From an uncultured Faecalibacterium sp. (lineage in GTDB: Bacteria; Bacillota; Clostridia; Oscillospirales; Ruminococcaceae): a DNA stretch of 41,495 nucleotides. Positions 40,359-41,495 of this stretch are shown here, in pieces. The stretch is taken from NCBI GenBank assembly GCA_934512105.1, contig CAKSWQ010000017.1, forward strand, positions 1-41,495, read 5' to 3'. The position numbers and the translations under genes are program-made. Each line of letters begins with the position of its first letter. Position 1 is the first letter of the stretch. Under the pieces are notes generated by a model, which worked only from the letters and a program-made list of their open reading frames with translations, made no database searches and had not been told where the DNA came from.

Positions 40359-41495
40359 TTACTTATTGCGGATGTAGTCGTCCATGGCCTTTGCAGCTGC
40401 CTTACCGGCACCCATGGCCTTGATGACGGTAGCGGCGCCGGTCACGGCGTCACCACCGGCGTACACGCCGTCACGGCTGGTCTTGCCTTCGTCGCCCTCG
40501 GTCACGATGCAGCCGTGCTTGTTGGTCTCCAAGCCCGGGGTGGTGGAACGAATCAGCGGGTTGGGGCTGGTGCCCAGGCTCATGATCACAGTATCCACGT
40601 CCAGCTCAAACTCGCTGCCCTGCTTTTCAATGGGACGGCGGCGGCCGGAAGCGTCCGGCTCACCCAGTTCCATCTCGATGCAGGTCATGGAGTGCACAAA
40701 GCCGTCCTCGTCCGGGTGGATGGCAACGGGGTTGCACAGGGTCTTGAAGATGATGCCCTCTTCCTCGGCGTGCTCCACCTCTTCCTTACGGGCGGGCAGC
40801 TCAGCCATGCCGCGGCGGTAGACGATGTACACGCTCTCGGCACCCAGACGCAGGGCGCTGCGGGCAGCGTCCATAGCCACGTTGCCGCCGCCCACAACGG
40901 CGACCTTCTTGCCGGTGCGGATGGGGGTCTTGCTGGTGGGCAGATAAGCCTTCATCAGGTTGGAGCGGGTCAGGAACTCGTTGGCAGAGTACACGCCCTT
41001 CAGGCTCTCGCCGGGGATGTTCATGAAGCGGGGCAGACCGGCACCGGAGCCTACGAACACGGCCTCGTAGCCGTACTCGCCCATCAGCTCGTCAATGGTC
41101 AGCACCTTGCCGATGACCATGTTGCACTCAAAATCCACGCCCATCTTCTTCAGGCCGTCGATCTCCTGCTGGACGATGGCCTTGGGCAGACGGAACTCGG
41201 GGATGCCGTACATCAGCACACCGCCTGCAACGTGCAGAGCCTCGTAAACGGTCACCTTGTAGCCCAGCTTTGCCAGATCACCGGCAGCGGTCAGACCGGC
41301 AGGGCCTGCGCCGATGATGGCCACCTTATGGCCGTTCCACTCCGGCACGATGGGTGCGGTGTGCACATTCTCGCGGTGCCAGTCGGCCACAAAGCGCTCC
41401 AGACGGCCAATGGCCACCGGCTCGTTCTTGATGCCGCGGGTGCACTTGCCCTCGCACTGGCTCTCCTGCGGGCAGACACGGCCGCAGACGGCAGG
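40359..41495 (-). CDS. gltA: NADPH-dependent glutamate synthase small subunit-like flavoprotein (5' end outside window)
   Basis: 378 codons plus stop are visible; the N-terminus lies beyond the right edge. The visible start retains iron-sulfur cysteines (CGRVCPQESQCEGKC) ahead of the FAD-binding motif VAIIGAGPAGLTAAGDLA. The second dinucleotide (NADPH) motif is VAVVGGGNVAMDAARSALRL, and the C-terminal FAD-contact motif is GVYAGGDAVTGAATVI. This is the GltD/SudA/NfnB family, which passes electrons between NAD(P)H and a partner subunit. Firmicutes homologues are often named gltA. Whether the partner is a glutamate synthase large subunit or an NfnA-type subunit depends on the gene beyond the edge. 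Confidence 0.82.
   Translation of the reverse strand, partial: PAVCGRVCPQESQCEGKCTRGIKNEPVAIGRLERFVADWHRENVHTAPIVPEWNGHKVAIIGAGPAGLTAAGDLAKLGYKVTVYEALHVAGGVLMYGIPEFRLPKAIVQQEIDGLKKMGVDFECNMVIGKVLTIDELMGEYGYEAVFVGSGAGLPRFMNIPGESLKGVYSANEFLTRSNLMKAYLPTSKTPIRTGKKVAVVGGGNVAMDAARSALRLGAESVYIVYRRGMAELPARKEEVEHAEEEGIIFKTLCNPVAIHPDEDGFVHSMTCIEMELGEPDASGRRRPIEKQGSEFELDVDTVIMSLGTSPNPLIRSTTPGLETNKHGCIVTEGDEGKTSRDGVYAGGDAVTGAATVIKAMGAGKAAAKAMDDYIRNK

Noticed and set aside
1..41495. CRISPR arrays, tRNA or rRNA genes
   Set aside because: No regularly spaced repeats were seen; the only short tandem repeat is inside the replication initiator coding sequence. No tRNA cloverleaf or rRNA segment was recognised.

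Overview
The window is chromosomal DNA of a moderately GC-rich Gram-positive Clostridia-type bacterium, most likely Faecalibacterium or a close relative in the Oscillospiraceae. This rests on PolC-type DNA polymerase III, SpoIVB and Spo0A, a DXP-pathway/UppS/CdsA/PolC cluster in Firmicutes order, and a small protein whose leader closely resembles the leader of the Faecalibacterium MAM protein as I remember it. No rRNA, tRNA or CRISPR array was recognised.

Layout. (1) 1-3.6 kb, minus strand: one end of an integrative conjugative element (first codons of a Maff2-family gene, VirD4/TraG coupling protein, PcfB/DUF3801 protein, RepA-N/DUF6017 replication initiator), abutting the 3' end of rlmD. 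(2) 3.6-7.4 kb: rlmD and an AraC-type regulator (minus), divergent from galactokinase (plus). (3) 7.4-8.4 kb, minus: two small proteins sharing a double-glycine leader, with their own promoter; the upstream one is MAM-like. This is the most interesting locus here. (4) 8.6-14.4 kb, minus: LacI regulator, Tat-type lipoprotein binding protein, two CUT1 permeases and 4-alpha-glucanotransferase, a malto-oligosaccharide-type uptake and processing unit. (5) 14.6-16.0 kb: a P-loop kinase (plus) facing a secreted transglutaminase-like protein (minus). (6) 16.1-17.4 kb, minus: rpsF-ssb-rpsR with a consensus promoter and a structured leader. (7) 17.5-20.8 kb: a CPA2 antiporter (plus), then galU and a RING/zinc-ribbon membrane protein (minus). 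(8) 21.0-25.2 kb, plus: prfB without the usual programmed frameshift, spoIVB, spo0A, an AlkD-like glycosylase. (9) 25.3-37.1 kb, plus: pyrH-frr-uppS-cdsA-dxr-rseP-ispG-fic-polC, covering nucleotide supply, ribosome recycling, isoprenoid and phospholipid synthesis, intramembrane proteolysis and replication. A self-inhibited Fic AMPylator sits between ispG and polC, and a MITE-like 161-bp element between uppS and cdsA. (10) 37.1-39.2 kb, minus: yloU (Asp23)-fakA. (11) 39.2-41.5 kb: a long structured leader before a CBS-pair protein (plus), and a glutamate-synthase-small-subunit-like flavoprotein (minus) that runs off the right edge.

How they work together. The sugar genes (galK/AraC, MalEFG-like/MalQ/LacI, galU) form import and conversion modules feeding hexose phosphates and UDP-glucose. 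pyrH supplies UDP/UTP; dxr and ispG make isoprenoid precursors that UppS polymerises for cell-wall carrier lipid; cdsA and fakA serve phospholipid synthesis. Several internal hairpins (SBP/permease, frr/uppS, fic/polC) suggest graded expression inside the operons. Start codons were chosen from Shine-Dalgarno spacing and, for galK, alkD and the MAM-like gene, because the longer open frame would begin inside or upstream of the promoter.
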